NCBI RefSeq assembly: GCF_021246445.1 | Contig: NZ_JAJQXW010000004.1 | Span: 124,001 to 188,000 of the forward strand | DNA: 64,000 nucleotides | DNA from: Rhabdothermincola salaria | GTDB lineage: Bacteria; Actinomycetota; Acidimicrobiia; Acidimicrobiales; Acidimicrobilacustridaceae | Reading direction: 5' to 3' | In this document: one piece after another, positions 1 through 11,200 of the stretch | How the letters are laid out: each line of letters begins with the position of its first letter | How positions within the stretch are numbered: position 1 is the stretch's first letter | Position numbers and translations under genes: made by a program | The notes under the pieces: model-generated | Told to the model about the DNA's origin: nothing | Databases searched by the model: none | What the model saw: the letters and a program-made list of their open reading frames with translations, nothing else

Positions 1-617
1 ACCAGGGTGAAGCCCACGTAGACCAACCAGAGGTTGCGGGCGGTGTGGCGCACGCGGGGGGTGAGCCGCTCCCCCGCCGGCCCCGGCGCCTCGGCCTGCA
101 TGAGGCTCATGGCCCCGGCCCCCACGGTGGGCAGCACCGCGATCACCAACACGATGACCCCCATGCCGCCGATCCACTGGGTGATGGCCCGGTACATCAA
201 CAGGCCCTGGGAGGTGTCGGCCACCGGCCGCAGCACCGTCGCCCCCGTGGTGGTGAAACCGGAGATGGACTCGAACAGGGCCTGGTCGGGGGCGGTGAGC
301 CGTCCGGTGGCCAGGTACGGCAGCGCGCCCACCACGGCGAGGGCCACCCACGCCAGGGTGACGGTGACGAACACGTCGAGGATGCGGACCTCGTGCGGAG
401 GCTCGGTGGCGCGCCACACGACGAGACCCACGACGAGGGTGGGAACGCCGCAGGCGAGCAGCGCCACCGCGTCCGGCCCGCTGTCGGCGATCTCGACGAC
501 GGCCCCGATGAGCATGCCCACCCCCGCCACCGCGCCGGAGAGGGCGGCCACGTAGAGCGGGAGGGAGCGTCGACGGCGCGACGGTGTGAGCCAGCGCTCG
601 ACGAACACCTCGGTCAT
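1..617 (-). CDS. trkH: Trk-type potassium uptake membrane subunit TrkH, N-terminal part
   Basis: The gene reads leftward and runs off the window edge; about 205 N-terminal residues are visible. Hydrophobic segments lie near residues 21-42, 48-66 and 82-102. The first pore-loop signature ISGFTTTGAT is near residues 118-127, followed by QWIGGMGVIVL near 147-157, both hallmarks of the TrkH/KtrB family. The product is the ion-conducting subunit of a K+ uptake system in the cytoplasmic membrane. Its ATG overlaps the trkA stop codon (ATGA), so the two are translationally coupled and TrkA is the likely cytoplasmic gating partner. The C-terminal pore repeats are outside the window. Confidence 0.93.
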   Translation of the reverse strand, partial: MTEVFVERWLTPSRRRRSLPLYVAALSGAVAGVGMLIGAVVEIADSGPDAVALLACGVPTLVVGLVVWRATEPPHEVRILDVFVTVTLAWVALAVVGALPYLATGRLTAPDQALFESISGFTTTGATVLRPVADTSQGLLMYRAITQWIGGMGVIVLVIAVLPTVGAGAMSLMQAEAPGPAGERLTPRVRHTARNLWLVYVGFTL

Positions 618-1963
618 CGCACGAAGAGCTGGCGGGCCTTGCCCACGTCGCCGGCGCGGGCGAACACGGCCACGGTGTCGCCGGCTGCCAGCTCGGTGGG
701 GCCGTGGACGATCTCGACGCGGCCGTCCGGTCGCACCACGGCGCCGAGGAGCACGCCGCGAGGCGTGCGCAGGTCGGCCACCACCCCGCCGTCGGCCGTG
801 CTCCCCGGCTCGACCACGAACTCGTTGACCTCCACGTCGCTCTCGAGGAAGGTCGTGACCGAACCGGTGCCGCCGCGCATCTCCCGCAGCACGGTGTTGG
901 CCGACGCCGTGCGGGGGCTCAGCGTGGCGTCGATGCCGAAGCGGGTGACGAGCGGCAGCAGGGCCAGGCGATGCAGCACCGCGATGGTGAACCCCGACCC
1001 CTCGGCCCCGGCGAAGGCGCAGGCCAAGACGTTGGCGGTGTCCTCGCCGGTGGTGGCGACCACGGCGTCCATGGTGGCCACCGACTCCTCCACCAACAGC
1101 TCGATGTCGGTGATGTCGCCCTGGATCACCCTCATCTTCGGTGCCGCCGCCGCCAGGTCCTCGGCCAGGGCGCCGTCACGCTCGACGAGCACGACCTCGG
1201 CCCCCTCGGCCGACATCGTGTTGGCCACCCTCGCCCCCACCGCCCCTCCGCCCAGCACCATCAGACGTCGCACCCGGCGCCCCATCGCCCCCAGCAGGCC
1301 CAGCGTCCGGCGCCGGGCGGCCCGGGTGGTCAGCACCCGCACGTGGTCGCCGGCCTCGAGCACCTCGTCGCCGTGGGGGATGATCGTGTGCCCGCCGCGG
1401 GTGATGGCCCCGAAGAGGAACTGCCAGTCGGCGTCGCTCGCCGCCCGCACGGACCGCAGGCGCTGGCCGACCAGCACCGAGTCGGCCTTGAGCACCGCAC
1501 CCAGCACGACCAGCTCGCCACCGACCATCGGGTACACCTCGTCGGCCCCCGAGAGGTGGAGCAGCTCGAGGATCTCCTCGGCGGTGTCGGCGTCGGGGTC
1601 GATGACCACGTCGGCGCCCACCCGCTCGAGCAGGGCCCGGCCCTCGGGGCCCCGCAGCTCGTCGGTCTGCACCCGGACCACCGTGCGAGGCACGCCGTGC
1701 TCCTTGGCCAGCAACGAGGTGATCAGGTTGACCTCGTCGTCCTGGGTGACCCCGGCGACCAGCGAGGCCCGGTCCACCCCCGCCTCGGCGAGCACCGTGG
1801 GGTGGGTGCCGCTGCCGACCAGCACCTGCACGTCGAGGTCCTGGCCCAACGCCTCGGCCGTGGCTTCGTCCTGCTCGACCACGACGACGTCGTGGCCCTC
1901 GGCGCCGAGGCGCTCGGCCAGGTACCACCCGACCTCACCGGCACCAACGATGATCACGTGCAC
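614..1963 (-). CDS. trkA: Trk potassium uptake regulatory subunit TrkA
   Basis: This is a 449-residue protein with two tandem RCK modules. The first Rossmann motif GAGEVG is at residues 6-11 (HVIIVGAGEVGWYLAERLG). A second glycine-rich nucleotide motif (VLGGGAVGARV) starts the second half, and each module ends in a TrkA-C-like regulatory domain. It binds NAD(H) or ATP-type nucleotides and gates TrkH, encoded directly downstream with a 4-bp overlap. An ATG at 2050 would add 29 residues unlike the family and would overlap the divergent gene. I therefore chose the GTG at 1963, which gives the usual MHVIIVGAGEVG beginning. A weak -10-like CAGACT lies 8 nt upstream of it. Confidence 0.92.
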   Translation of the reverse strand: MHVIIVGAGEVGWYLAERLGAEGHDVVVVEQDEATAEALGQDLDVQVLVGSGTHPTVLAEAGVDRASLVAGVTQDDEVNLITSLLAKEHGVPRTVVRVQTDELRGPEGRALLERVGADVVIDPDADTAEEILELLHLSGADEVYPMVGGELVVLGAVLKADSVLVGQRLRSVRAASDADWQFLFGAITRGGHTIIPHGDEVLEAGDHVRVLTTRAARRRTLGLLGAMGRRVRRLMVLGGGAVGARVANTMSAEGAEVVLVERDGALAEDLAAAAPKMRVIQGDITDIELLVEESVATMDAVVATTGEDTANVLACAFAGAEGSGFTIAVLHRLALLPLVTRFGIDATLSPRTASANTVLREMRGGTGSVTTFLESDVEVNEFVVEPGSTADGGVVADLRTPRGVLLGAVVRPDGRVEIVHGPTELAAGDTVAVFARAGDVGKARQLFVR

Positions 1964-2048
1964 AAGAGCCGAGTCTGGCCCATCGTCGGAGGGGCGGGCG
2001 ACTCCCGATCCGAGCGCGTGGTGTGCCCGGCGTGAAAAGGTGGGGTCC

Positions 2049-2567
2049 ATGACCGAGCCACAGGATCAGCCAGAGGGGCCCGGCTCCACGCCTGCCGGAC
2101 CCTCCGACGACAACGGGATGTTGGGTGGGCTCTTCCGCGATCCCGCCACCCTGGCCGCCACCGGCCTGTTGGTCGCCTCGGCGTTCAACGTGATCGCGGG
2201 GTTCATCAACGTCCTCACCGACCCCGAGGGCGAGGGCCTCCGAGGCCGGTTGCTGTCGCTCACCGACGTCGTCGAGATCGGCGACGTGGCGCTGCTGGGG
2301 CTCGCGGTGGCCCTCCTGGTGCTCACCGTCGACCCGCCGGGGGGCCTCAGCCGCCCGCTGCTGTTGAACCTCAACTCGGCGCTGGCCAGCATCATCGCCG
2401 TCTTCGGCGTGGTGCGGGCCGTGGTGTTCCTGTCGCTCAGCGGCCCCATCCCGTACCGGTTGGCCGGGTTCATCGTCACCATCGGCATCTCCGTCGCCGC
2501 GGCCACCGTGGCCTACTGGGCCGCTCGCGAGTCGTTCCTGAAGGAACAGCTCCACGGCCGCCACTGA
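2049..2567 (+). CDS. small four-helix membrane protein of unknown function
   Basis: The product has 172 residues: a Pro/Asp/Glu-rich cytoplasmic N-terminus (about 28 residues) followed by four hydrophobic segments near residues 33-55, 72-94, 104-128 and 133-155, ending in a short charged tail. I recognise no enzymatic motif. The ATG at 2049 has a purine-rich AAAAGGTGG upstream. It is transcribed divergently from trkA and converges on the LuxR-type regulator gene. The function is unknown; a structural or accessory membrane role is all that can be said. Confidence 0.75.
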   Translation: MTEPQDQPEGPGSTPAGPSDDNGMLGGLFRDPATLAATGLLVASAFNVIAGFINVLTDPEGEGLRGRLLSLTDVVEIGDVALLGLAVALLVLTVDPPGGLSRPLLLNLNSALASIIAVFGVVRAVVFLSLSGPIPYRLAGFIVTIGISVAAATVAYWAARESFLKEQLHGRH

Positions 2568-2594
2568 GCGCCGCTCGCCGACGGCGCCGAGGCC

Positions 2595-5183
2595 CTAGGG
2601 CTGCGACCCCTCACCGCGGTCCGGGGCGAGGGCCGGCGACAGCACCTCCTTGAGTCCCTCGCGCCCGTCCACGCCGAGCTTGCGGTAGACGGACCGGAGG
2701 TGGTTCTCGACCGTCCGGACCGAGATGAACTTCTCCTCGGCGACGGCGGCACTGGTCTTGCCGGCGACCGCCTCGCAGGCGACCTCGATCTCGCGAGAGC
2801 TGGCACACGGCCGGCGCGCGGCCAGCGCCGGCGTCACCGGATCCTGGCACTGCGCCTCCCAGAGCTCCGACAGGCACGCCGCTCGGGCCGCCTCGACGCC
2901 GCTCAGGGCCAGCGACGCCTGGGCGGCCGCTTCGGCGGCCAACAGGTTGGCGCCCATGGCACCGAAGCGCACCGCCACGGCGAGGAGGCCGCGCCCGTCC
3001 TGCGCCGACAGGGCATCGGCGTGGTCGGCGACGACCTCGACGAGCGCCGCTCCCGGCGAGCCCCGCAGCGAGGCCAGGTCGGCGTGGACCAGATCGGGGC
3101 GTCCCAGCCGGACCGCGTCGTGCAAGGCCATCGCCCCCCAGGCCACGTGCTGGCCGGCGACCGCCTCCTGGCCACCACGAGCGGCGATCAGCGCGCCGTC
3201 CGGAGCCGAGCCGCCGGCGGCTCGACTCCAGGCCCGACCGCGGTCGACCCACACCGCCAGCCGTGGGTCCCGTGCGTCGAGCACGAGAGCCTCGACCGTC
3301 TCACCAGCCCGAGTGTCACCTCGCTGGCCCCGCTCCAACGCCACGATCCCGCGGACCTGGCGCTCGAGGCCGAACGGGTCGAACCGACCCATGAGCCCGA
3401 GGGCCTCTTCCGCCGAGCGGAGGGCATCGGCCAGGTGACCGGCGAGGTCGCAGGTGGCGGCGAAGGTGCCCAGCCAGGTCGAGTGCGTCCCGGTGCCCTC
3501 CGAGCGGACGACGTTGTCGGACGCCGCCGCCACCGATTCCTCCACGCGCCCGGCGATCCAGCACCCGAACACGTGCATCAGCTCCACCTGGTCGAGGGCG
3601 AACGGCATGTCGCTCGCGGCGGTGGCCGCCGCCTCACGGGCCTCGGCGATGACGGCCCCGAGCCCCTCGCAGTCGGCGGTCATCGTCAGGGCCAACGTGA
3701 GGCTCACGTAGCCGGCGGCGCGGGCCCCAGGTGAAGCGGCGGGGTTGGTCACCAAGGACCGACCCGCCGAGCGGGCCTCGACGAGGTCGCCCCGCACGGC
3801 GGCCACCACGCTGCGGTCCACATCGAGCCGAGCACCCAACCGGGCGTCGCCCACGTCGTCGATGGCGTCGCGGAGCACGGCGAGCGCATCCTCGGCCCGA
3901 TCGAGGCCGAGGGCCAGGTTGTGGGCCCGGATGGACGCGACCTCGGCCCGCGCCTCGGGGTCGGTCGGTTCGACGTCGCGCAGCAGCGCCTCGGCCTCGT
4001 CGAAGCGGCCCTGGTGGGTCAACGCCTTGGCCAGGGGCAGCGCTCCCAGGTCGGGGGCCGTCGCGTGGACAGGGCGCGCCAGCCGTTCGGCGAGGAGCGG
4101 ATCGTGGCGGGCCAGGGCGAGGGTGGCGCCTTCGATGGCCAACCGTGGACGGACCACCATCCCGGCCTCGTGGCGCCACACTGCGGCGCGCACCGGATCG
4201 ATGCGATCGTCGTCGTCACCGACGGCCTCGACCAACTCGGTGAGCAGCTCACAGCGGCGCGCCCCGCTCAGCGTCGCCCGCAGGACCTCGCCGTGCAGCG
4301 GGTGGGCCGGCACCACCACCGGCCCGCCGCTCGAGGACACCACGTCGACCAAGCGGCGTTGCTCGAGGTCCGCCACCTCGGTGTCGACCACCGCCTTCAG
4401 GATGGGGAGCGGCAGGGGGGCGGCCAGCGCCACCATCTCGACGGCGTGGCGCTCGTCGATGGACAGCACGTCGAGGCGAGCCCGGACCAGATCGGTCAGA
4501 CGGGAGGACTCGGCCAGCGGGCCGTGCTGCTGCCAGGTCCCGTCGGCATCCTGACGAAGGGCGCCCCCGACGGCGCCTTCGACCAGCTCGTGGACCACCA
4601 GGGGGTTCCCCTCACCGATCCGCCAGAGCTCGGCCAACAGCTCGGGAGCCACCCGACCCAGACGGGCCACGACGAGGGCGTCGGCATCGCTGCGCTCGAG
4701 GGGGAGGACCTCGATCCGTTCGACCAGGCCCCCGGTCCACAGGTCGACCACCTCAGCGGCCAACGGTTCACCAGCGCGCCCGGTGAGCACCAGCGAGGCG
4801 AGGCCGCGGTGGGCGGCCCCGGTGACCAGGGACAGCGAACCGGGATCGAGCAGGTGCACGTCATCGACGCCGAGGATCAGCCCGTTGGGCCCCCTACGGT
4901 CGCCGAGCGCCTCGAGTGCCGCGCCCACCACCTCGGTGGGGGGCCCGGCGGTCGGGAGGTCGAGGAGCTCCACGAAGGCGGCGAAGGGGATCCCGGCCAT
5001 CGACGGGGTGGCCGTCGCCCTCACGACCCCCCAGCCGGACTGCTCGCTGCGATCGAGCACCTCGCGCAGGAGTCGGCTCTTGCCGGTCCCGGGCGGCCCC
5101 ACGAACGCCGTGCCCGTCCCCGACGCGAGCCGATCGATGGAGGAGACGAGATGGTCCGCCCGCCCCACCAACGACCACCCCAT
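2595..5183 (-). CDS. LuxR-family transcriptional regulator with AAA/STAND ATPase domain
   Basis: This 862-residue protein has the large ATP-dependent LuxR (LAL/MalT-like) layout. A Walker A motif GPPGTGKS is at residues 29-36, a Walker B-like LILGVDDVHLLD near 100-111, then a long helical repeat region of TPR type. The C-terminal LuxR helix-turn-helix is near residues 795-850 (SSREIEVACEAVAGKTSAAV, then FISVRTVENHLRSVYRKLGV). Such proteins are ATP-dependent activators responding to a ligand or partner protein. It lies 53 bp downstream of the giant protease gene on the same strand and may control it or share its transcript. The ATG is preceded by TACCAT with a 6-nt gap, so a leaderless transcript of its own is likely. 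Confidence 0.88.
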   Translation of the reverse strand: MGWSLVGRADHLVSSIDRLASGTGTAFVGPPGTGKSRLLREVLDRSEQSGWGVVRATATPSMAGIPFAAFVELLDLPTAGPPTEVVGAALEALGDRRGPNGLILGVDDVHLLDPGSLSLVTGAAHRGLASLVLTGRAGEPLAAEVVDLWTGGLVERIEVLPLERSDADALVVARLGRVAPELLAELWRIGEGNPLVVHELVEGAVGGALRQDADGTWQQHGPLAESSRLTDLVRARLDVLSIDERHAVEMVALAAPLPLPILKAVVDTEVADLEQRRLVDVVSSSGGPVVVPAHPLHGEVLRATLSGARRCELLTELVEAVGDDDDRIDPVRAAVWRHEAGMVVRPRLAIEGATLALARHDPLLAERLARPVHATAPDLGALPLAKALTHQGRFDEAEALLRDVEPTDPEARAEVASIRAHNLALGLDRAEDALAVLRDAIDDVGDARLGARLDVDRSVVAAVRGDLVEARSAGRSLVTNPAASPGARAAGYVSLTLALTMTADCEGLGAVIAEAREAAATAASDMPFALDQVELMHVFGCWIAGRVEESVAAASDNVVRSEGTGTHSTWLGTFAATCDLAGHLADALRSAEEALGLMGRFDPFGLERQVRGIVALERGQRGDTRAGETVEALVLDARDPRLAVWVDRGRAWSRAAGGSAPDGALIAARGGQEAVAGQHVAWGAMALHDAVRLGRPDLVHADLASLRGSPGAALVEVVADHADALSAQDGRGLLAVAVRFGAMGANLLAAEAAAQASLALSGVEAARAACLSELWEAQCQDPVTPALAARRPCASSREIEVACEAVAGKTSAAVAEEKFISVRTVENHLRSVYRKLGVDGREGLKEVLSPALAPDRGEGSQP

Positions 5184-5189
5184 GCGCCG

Positions 5190-5195
5190 ATGGTA
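5190..5195 (-). promoter_or_regulatory. -10 hexamer TACCAT for the LuxR-type regulator
   Basis: TACCAT ends 6 nt before the ATG at 5183, the leaderless spacing seen repeatedly in this window. Confidence 0.5.
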
Positions 5196-5236
5196 GGGAG
5201 GTCCGACCGGCAGTGGGGCCGAGAACGGTGAGCCGA

Positions 5237-8200
5237 CTAGTGGTCGCCGGCGGCGGAGGCCCGGCGCCGGGCGGCGAGCAGACCCAGCCACCCGGCGCTC
5301 AGCAGCGCCACGGCGATGGCCAACAGCGAGGAGACGGGCCCTCCGGTGAAGGGCAGGAACCCCGTGCCCGGCCCGCTTCGAGCCGACGCCACGTCGGTCT
5401 CGGAGTCCGCTGAGGGCCCGACGGCGCCCGGCCCCTCGGTGCTGGTCGAGTCCCGGGAGGCCGAGCCGCCTTCCACCTCGGTCGGATCGGGAACGGTGGT
5501 CGACGGGCCCGGTCGGTCGAGCTGGGTGGTGGTCGTCGACTCGGACACCGTGGTGGTGGTCGTCGAGCCCGGCTCGGTCGTCGTCGTCGAACCCGGGGCG
5601 GTGGTCGTCGTGGTCGTCGTGGTCGGCAGGGTCGTCGTCGTCGTGGTCGGCAGGGTCGTGGTGGTCGTCGTGGTCGTGGTGGTCGTCGTGGTCGTGGTCG
5701 TCGTGGTCGTGGTCGTCGTCGTGGTGGTCGTGGTGGTCGTGGTGGTCGTCGTCGCGGGGGCGAAGGCGAAGTCCTGCCGCACATCGGCGTCGGGCTGCAC
5801 CGTGACGTCGGCGGACACCTGGCGACCATCGGGATGGACGGCGGTGACCTCCCAGACGCGAGGACCGCCGTCGGGGGCCAAAGGGGCCTCCTCGAGGCGG
5901 TAGCTGCCGCTGTCGTCGGTGGTGGCCGACCCCCCGAAGGACGAACCGATGAACGCCCCCGACAACGCGGCGCCACTCCCGGTCTCGGTCACCGTGCCGA
6001 CCACCGCACCGAACCCCCCGGCCGGCTGGCCGAAGTCCACGGTGATGGTGGCGCCGCAGTAGATGGTGACGAACTTGGTCTGGGAGACGAAGCCGTCGGC
6101 CGAGGCGGTGATGCTGAGCAGGCCCGGCTGGTTCAGGTAGCCGGGCACCAGATCGGTGAACTCGAACACCCCGTTGGCCCCCGTGATCGCCGTCACCGAG
6201 CCCGAGTACGCGAAGTCGGCCGTGACGGTCGCCCCCTCGATCGGTTCGAGGTCCACCGCGCTGACCACCACGCCGCGCACCGTGGCCCCTCCGCAGACGG
6301 GCACCACGGTCAGGTCCGCGGTCGTCGTCTGGTCCGGGTAGACGAGCGCGGTGGTCTCGGCCGAGAACCACCGATGGGTCTCCGGGGCACCGAACACCGG
6401 CACGTAGGCGACCTCCACCAACGCCTCGTCCCGCCCTTGGCGCAACGGGATGCCGTCGACGCGGTAGAAGCCGTCTTCGTCGGTCTGGACGTTCGGCAGG
6501 CCCTGGGAGGTGCACCCATCTCGACACGTGAGCCACACGGTCTCGTCCACCAACGGGGCGCCGGTCCCCTCCTCGATCAGCCGTCCCTGCAGCGACCCGA
6601 ACCGGATGGGCTCGAGCGCCAGATCGACGGTCGCGTCATCTCCCGGGGAGAGCACGAAGGGCTCGGACACCGACTGGTGGTGGGTACCCGCTCGCGCCGC
6701 CCGCACCAGCACGTTCTCGGCCACCTCGTCACCGAGGCCGACCGGGAGCTCGTCGAACCGGTAGCGGCCATCCTCGTCGGTGCGCTGCCACTGCAGACCA
6801 CCGGGCAGGTTGACGACCTCCACCCGGGCGTCGGCGACGGGCTCTCCGGTCACCTCGTCGGTGATCACACCGCCGACAGCCGCCACGCCCGGCTCGTCAC
6901 CCCGGACGACCGTCAGCTCGACCTCCGGCACCACGACCTCGTCGCAGCCCTCGGCCACGAAGCGAAGCGATTCGGAGTTCTGACTGCTCGCCGGCCAGTC
7001 CTCCGGCGGCGCCGCGAACACCGTGATCCAGATGGGTTGGTTGTTGTAGGCCAGCAGCCTCGGCTTCTGCTGCGTGGCGAACGTGCCGTCGCTGGCGGTC
7101 GTCGGCAACGGGACATCACCCCAGACGATCTCGGCGCCAGCCACCGGGTCACCGTTCTGGTCGACCACCCGCCCGGTGAACCCGACGACCACGTCGCACT
7201 GCGGCACCATGACCAGGTCGACCTCGTCCACGGGCTCGTCCACGGTGAGCGACATCACCTCCGCGGCGGAGCGCCAGTAGCCGTCCTTGGTGGCCCGCAG
7301 GGCGCTGTTGGTCCCGTCGGCGTCTCGCTCGATCTCCACTGCGTCGTCGTCGTAGTAGCCGTCGGCGTCGCTGACGGCGATGAGGTTCCCGTCGCGGATC
7401 TGCGCGCCCGCCACTCCGATGTCGGTGGGGACGACCTCACCGTCGGCGTCGACGGTCCCCTCGACCACCCGTCCCGACACCGACCCGTAGAGGCGCGGAA
7501 GGAGCTCGAGGTGGACCGGGGTGGCCGTTCCACAGACGGCGGGGAAGGCGGCGAGGAACTGGTCGTGGTAGCCCGGGGCCGAGGCCCTCACCGAGAAGTT
7601 GTTGGTGGGCGTCGTCGGGATCTCCTCGCCCAGGAAGCGCCCGTCGGCGTCGGTCGTGCCCTCGTCGATGATCGTCCCCAGCGAGCCGAGGATGAGGACC
7701 TGGGCCCCGGCCAGCGGGAGTCCGGTGTCGGCGTCGAGCACGGTGACGTCGGCCGCTCCGAAGCACTCCGGGGTCAGCGCGAAGGTCACCGAGGCCTCAC
7801 CGCCCGCCTCGCGCACCCGACCACCGGACTCGCCGCGGACGACGACGGCGACGGGCTCCTCGGCGGCGTCGTCCGGCGCGGAGACGGTGAGCTCGGCCAC
7901 CTCCCCCGGCGCCACGGACGCCGGGGAGACGCTGGCGCTCCAGCCGTCGGGCAACGGGCCGGCGCTCAGCGCCACCTGGTCGTCGAACGCTCCGATGGCG
8001 AGGACCTCGACGAGGAAGCTGGTGCGGCCACCGGGGTTGACGGGTTGCGATGCGGGGGTCACCGTCAGGGCGAAGTCGTCACCGTCACCCACCACCACGG
8101 TGGTGGCCGACACCGAGGCGAGGCCGCCGGCATCGGTGACGCGCAGGCCGATGGGGTACAGCACCGCCGCGACGCAGGTGCCGCCGCAGACCAGCGCCTG

Positions 8201-11200
8201 CACCTCCGACCACTCGAGCTCGACGATCGCCCCGGTGGCATCGTCGTAGGCGCCGTCACCGTCGAGGTCCCACTCGAACTCGAGGGCATCGTCCGGGTCC
8301 GGATCGGTCGATCCGGTCCCGTCGAACACCAGGGTGGCGTCGGCCTGGGTGACGTAGGGGCCGCCGGCATCGGCGGTGGGTTCGCGGTTGGGCCGCTGCT
8401 CGACCTCGAGCGAGATCGACGCCGGCGCCCCGCCCTCGGTCGTCATCGTGACCACCACCGGGCCGCCCTCGGACCAGATGGCGGGCGCCGAGCCGTCGGC
8501 GTCGACGGCGACCGGCTCGCTCCCGTCTCCCTGGTCGAGGAGAGCGGCCAGGGGGGTGCCCTCGGCGTCACGGGACCGGTTGGCCACCGCGACCTCCTCC
8601 CCCACCAGGGGTGTCGTGTCGCTGACGGTGAAGGCCGACACGACCGGCGCGGTCGAGGCCACCTCGAAGGCGGTCGTGGACACGAACGACGAGACCGTCG
8701 CGACCATCGCCGAGAGGCTCGATGTCGAGGATGCGGTGGCGGACTCGGCCGGTGTCGCCGTCGGTTCGAACGAGGTGGTCGCGGAGGTGGGGTCGTCGTG
8801 GCCCAACCAGGTGGCCCGCTCGATGCGGGCCAGGTTCGCCGACCGGAGCCGATAGGCGAGCTGGTGATCCTCGAGGCGCTCGGCCGCGCCACCGCCCAGG
8901 GGATCGTGGACGGTGATCTCGGTGACGGTCTCTGCTCCGAGGGGGTCACCGAGCTGGGCCACGGCGACAGGGATCTCGGCCCGGGCCTCGAGGGGTCGGT
9001 CCGGGTCGCCGGTGCCGGCGAAGCGAACCACCACCGACCACAACCCTTCGGTGTCGGAGAAGCGGCTGCTCGAGGCGTTGGGCGTGCCCTGGAAGACCAC
9101 GACGGCCACGTCGTCGACCAGGCCCGGCTCGCCGCCCTCACGATGGAGCACCTCGATCGGCTCGCCGATGTCGAGGTCGACGAAGAAGAGCGGCTGACCG
9201 GCCTCGTCGAGGCCCAGCTCGGCATCCGCGCCGGCCAGGTTCTCGCCGATCACCGCGACGGGCTCGGTGTAGCCGGTGGGGCCCCGCCACGACAGGAAGA
9301 GGCCGTCGCCGTCGCCGCGGTCGGCGCCGAAGGCCACCACCTCGGCGTCGTCGCTGATGGCCGACACGCCGAGAGGCCACCACCCCTGCGATGCCGTCAC
9401 CAGGAGCTGGGCCTGCTCGAGCACGCCGGGGCCCACGAAGACCGCGGTGTCGAAGATGGGCACGCCCCGGGGGTCGACCTCGCCGGTGGGGTACGAGCCG
9501 GTCACGACGGTGGTGCCGTCGTCGGCGTGGTCGGCGAGGCTCGAGCTCGACGCGTCGGACGCTCCGGGCAGGACGATGCCCGGTCCGGTGGTGAAGGTGC
9601 CCTCGGCACCAGGGCTGGCCAGCACGCCGATCCCCGAGCTCTGGTCGAGCGGTCGGACCGGCACCACCACCCCGCCGACGTCGTTGGGGGCGGGCAGGCC
9701 GATGACCGAGAAGTCGGCGTCGTCGTCGACGCCGAACAGGCTGCTGTGGCTGCGAGCCAGGACCTCGACGCCGGGTGCGGGGTACGCGTAGCGCGTCAGG
9801 CGGCGCCGCAGGTCTCCGGCGAAGGTCTCCACCAGGGCGTACACGTTGCCGTCGTCGGTGATCTCGACCTGGTCGTAGACGGTCTCGTCGGGGCCGATCG
9901 AGTCGCCGTCGATCCGCAGCGGGGGGTCGTCGCCCTGGACCACGTGCACGCCGATGTCGAGCACGGGACCCAGGTCGACGGCACCGGCGAAGGCCACGTC
10001 GCCGAGGTCGTTGATGGAGGGGCCCGAGCCCAGCGCGTACCAGTCCGGGCCGGTCTCGGCGATGACGTCGCGGCGATAGGACTGGGTGACGGCGATCTGC
10101 GCGTCGCCCGTGAGGGTCGTGACCCCCTCGTTCCCGTCGGAGACCTGGGCGGCGGCGCGGACGGTGGAGATCCCCGTGTCCTGGCCGACCTGGAACGTGG
10201 CGGTGGCCGTGCCGGTGGCGTCGGTCAGCGGCTCGTCGTCGTCGAACCACGCGGCCGGGTCCGCAGGGTCGACGGAGAGGGCCACGGCGTAGCCCTCGAG
10301 GTCGATGTCGGCACAGGGATCGAGGCGGGCCGTCACCGTCGTGGTGCCCCCCGGCTCGACCGACACCGGGTCCACGCTCACCCGGATGGTGCCGCAGGCG
10401 TCGAGGCGGTGGTCCTCGCCGGCGCGCAGGAGGGGGACGTCGTCGACCTCGAGGGTCTGGGGCCCGGCCGGCAACGTGTAGTCGATGCGCAGCCGGATGT
10501 CGGTGGCGGCGGGCACGGTCACCAGCTGGTGGCCGAGGTCGGGGTCGACCAGCTCGGTGGTCAGGTCGGTGTCGGTGAACGGGTCGACCGCGGTGATGGT
10601 GAGGTCCTCGGCTCCCAGGGCCAGGAGGCCGTCGACGTGGACTTCCAGATCCCCTGACGACATCAGGAACGGGAGGTCCGCCGCGGACCACTGCCCGGGG
10701 CCACGAGGATCGAACTGGGTCTGGAGCACCTGGAGGTCGGTCAGGTAGGGAGCAGTGACCGGGTTGCTCGCCGGGTTCGCCAGAGTGTCGAAGGGCATCG
10801 GAGCGGACAGCTCGAGGCTGATCTGTCCGTCGCCGTTGAAGTCGAAGCGCGAGTAGGTCGTTTCCGCCGGGGGGCACCCCGTCACCCCGGGGGCGAGGCG
10901 CTCGGCCACGCAACCGTTGTGGTTGAGGTCCTTCTTGGGGTGGTCGGCGGCGCCGTCGAGCACGATGTCGGCCGCATCGGGGCAGCCGGCGCTCGGCGCC
11001 TCCAGGCACCCCTGGAGCCAGGCGTCACGGAAGCGCCGGAAGTCGCGCAGGTCCACCTTGCCGTCCGGCGCGGTGAAGCGGTTCGGGTCGTCGGGGTCGA
11101 TGACGGTGTCCTGGGCCACGACGGCACCGGACGCATCCCGCACGACCCGGCGGTTGCCGTCGAGGGAGGCGTCGTTGACGTCGACCAGGTCGCGGGCCGC

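Noticed and set aside
45-2048. Long plus-strand open frame across trkH and trkA
   Set aside because: It is antisense to two well-supported genes, low in recognisable structure and rich in His/Gly/Arg. Only its last 172 codons (from 2049) look like a real gene.
5600-5755. Possible CRISPR array or satellite in the GTC/GGT tract
   Set aside because: There are no spacers. It is a triplet run encoding threonine in frame within the protease.
5834-10657. 1,607-codon plus-strand open frame opposite the protease gene
   Set aside because: It is a GC-bias shadow: its composition is dominated by G, R, H, V and D, with no domain, and it lies within a gene with intact catalytic motifs on the other strand.
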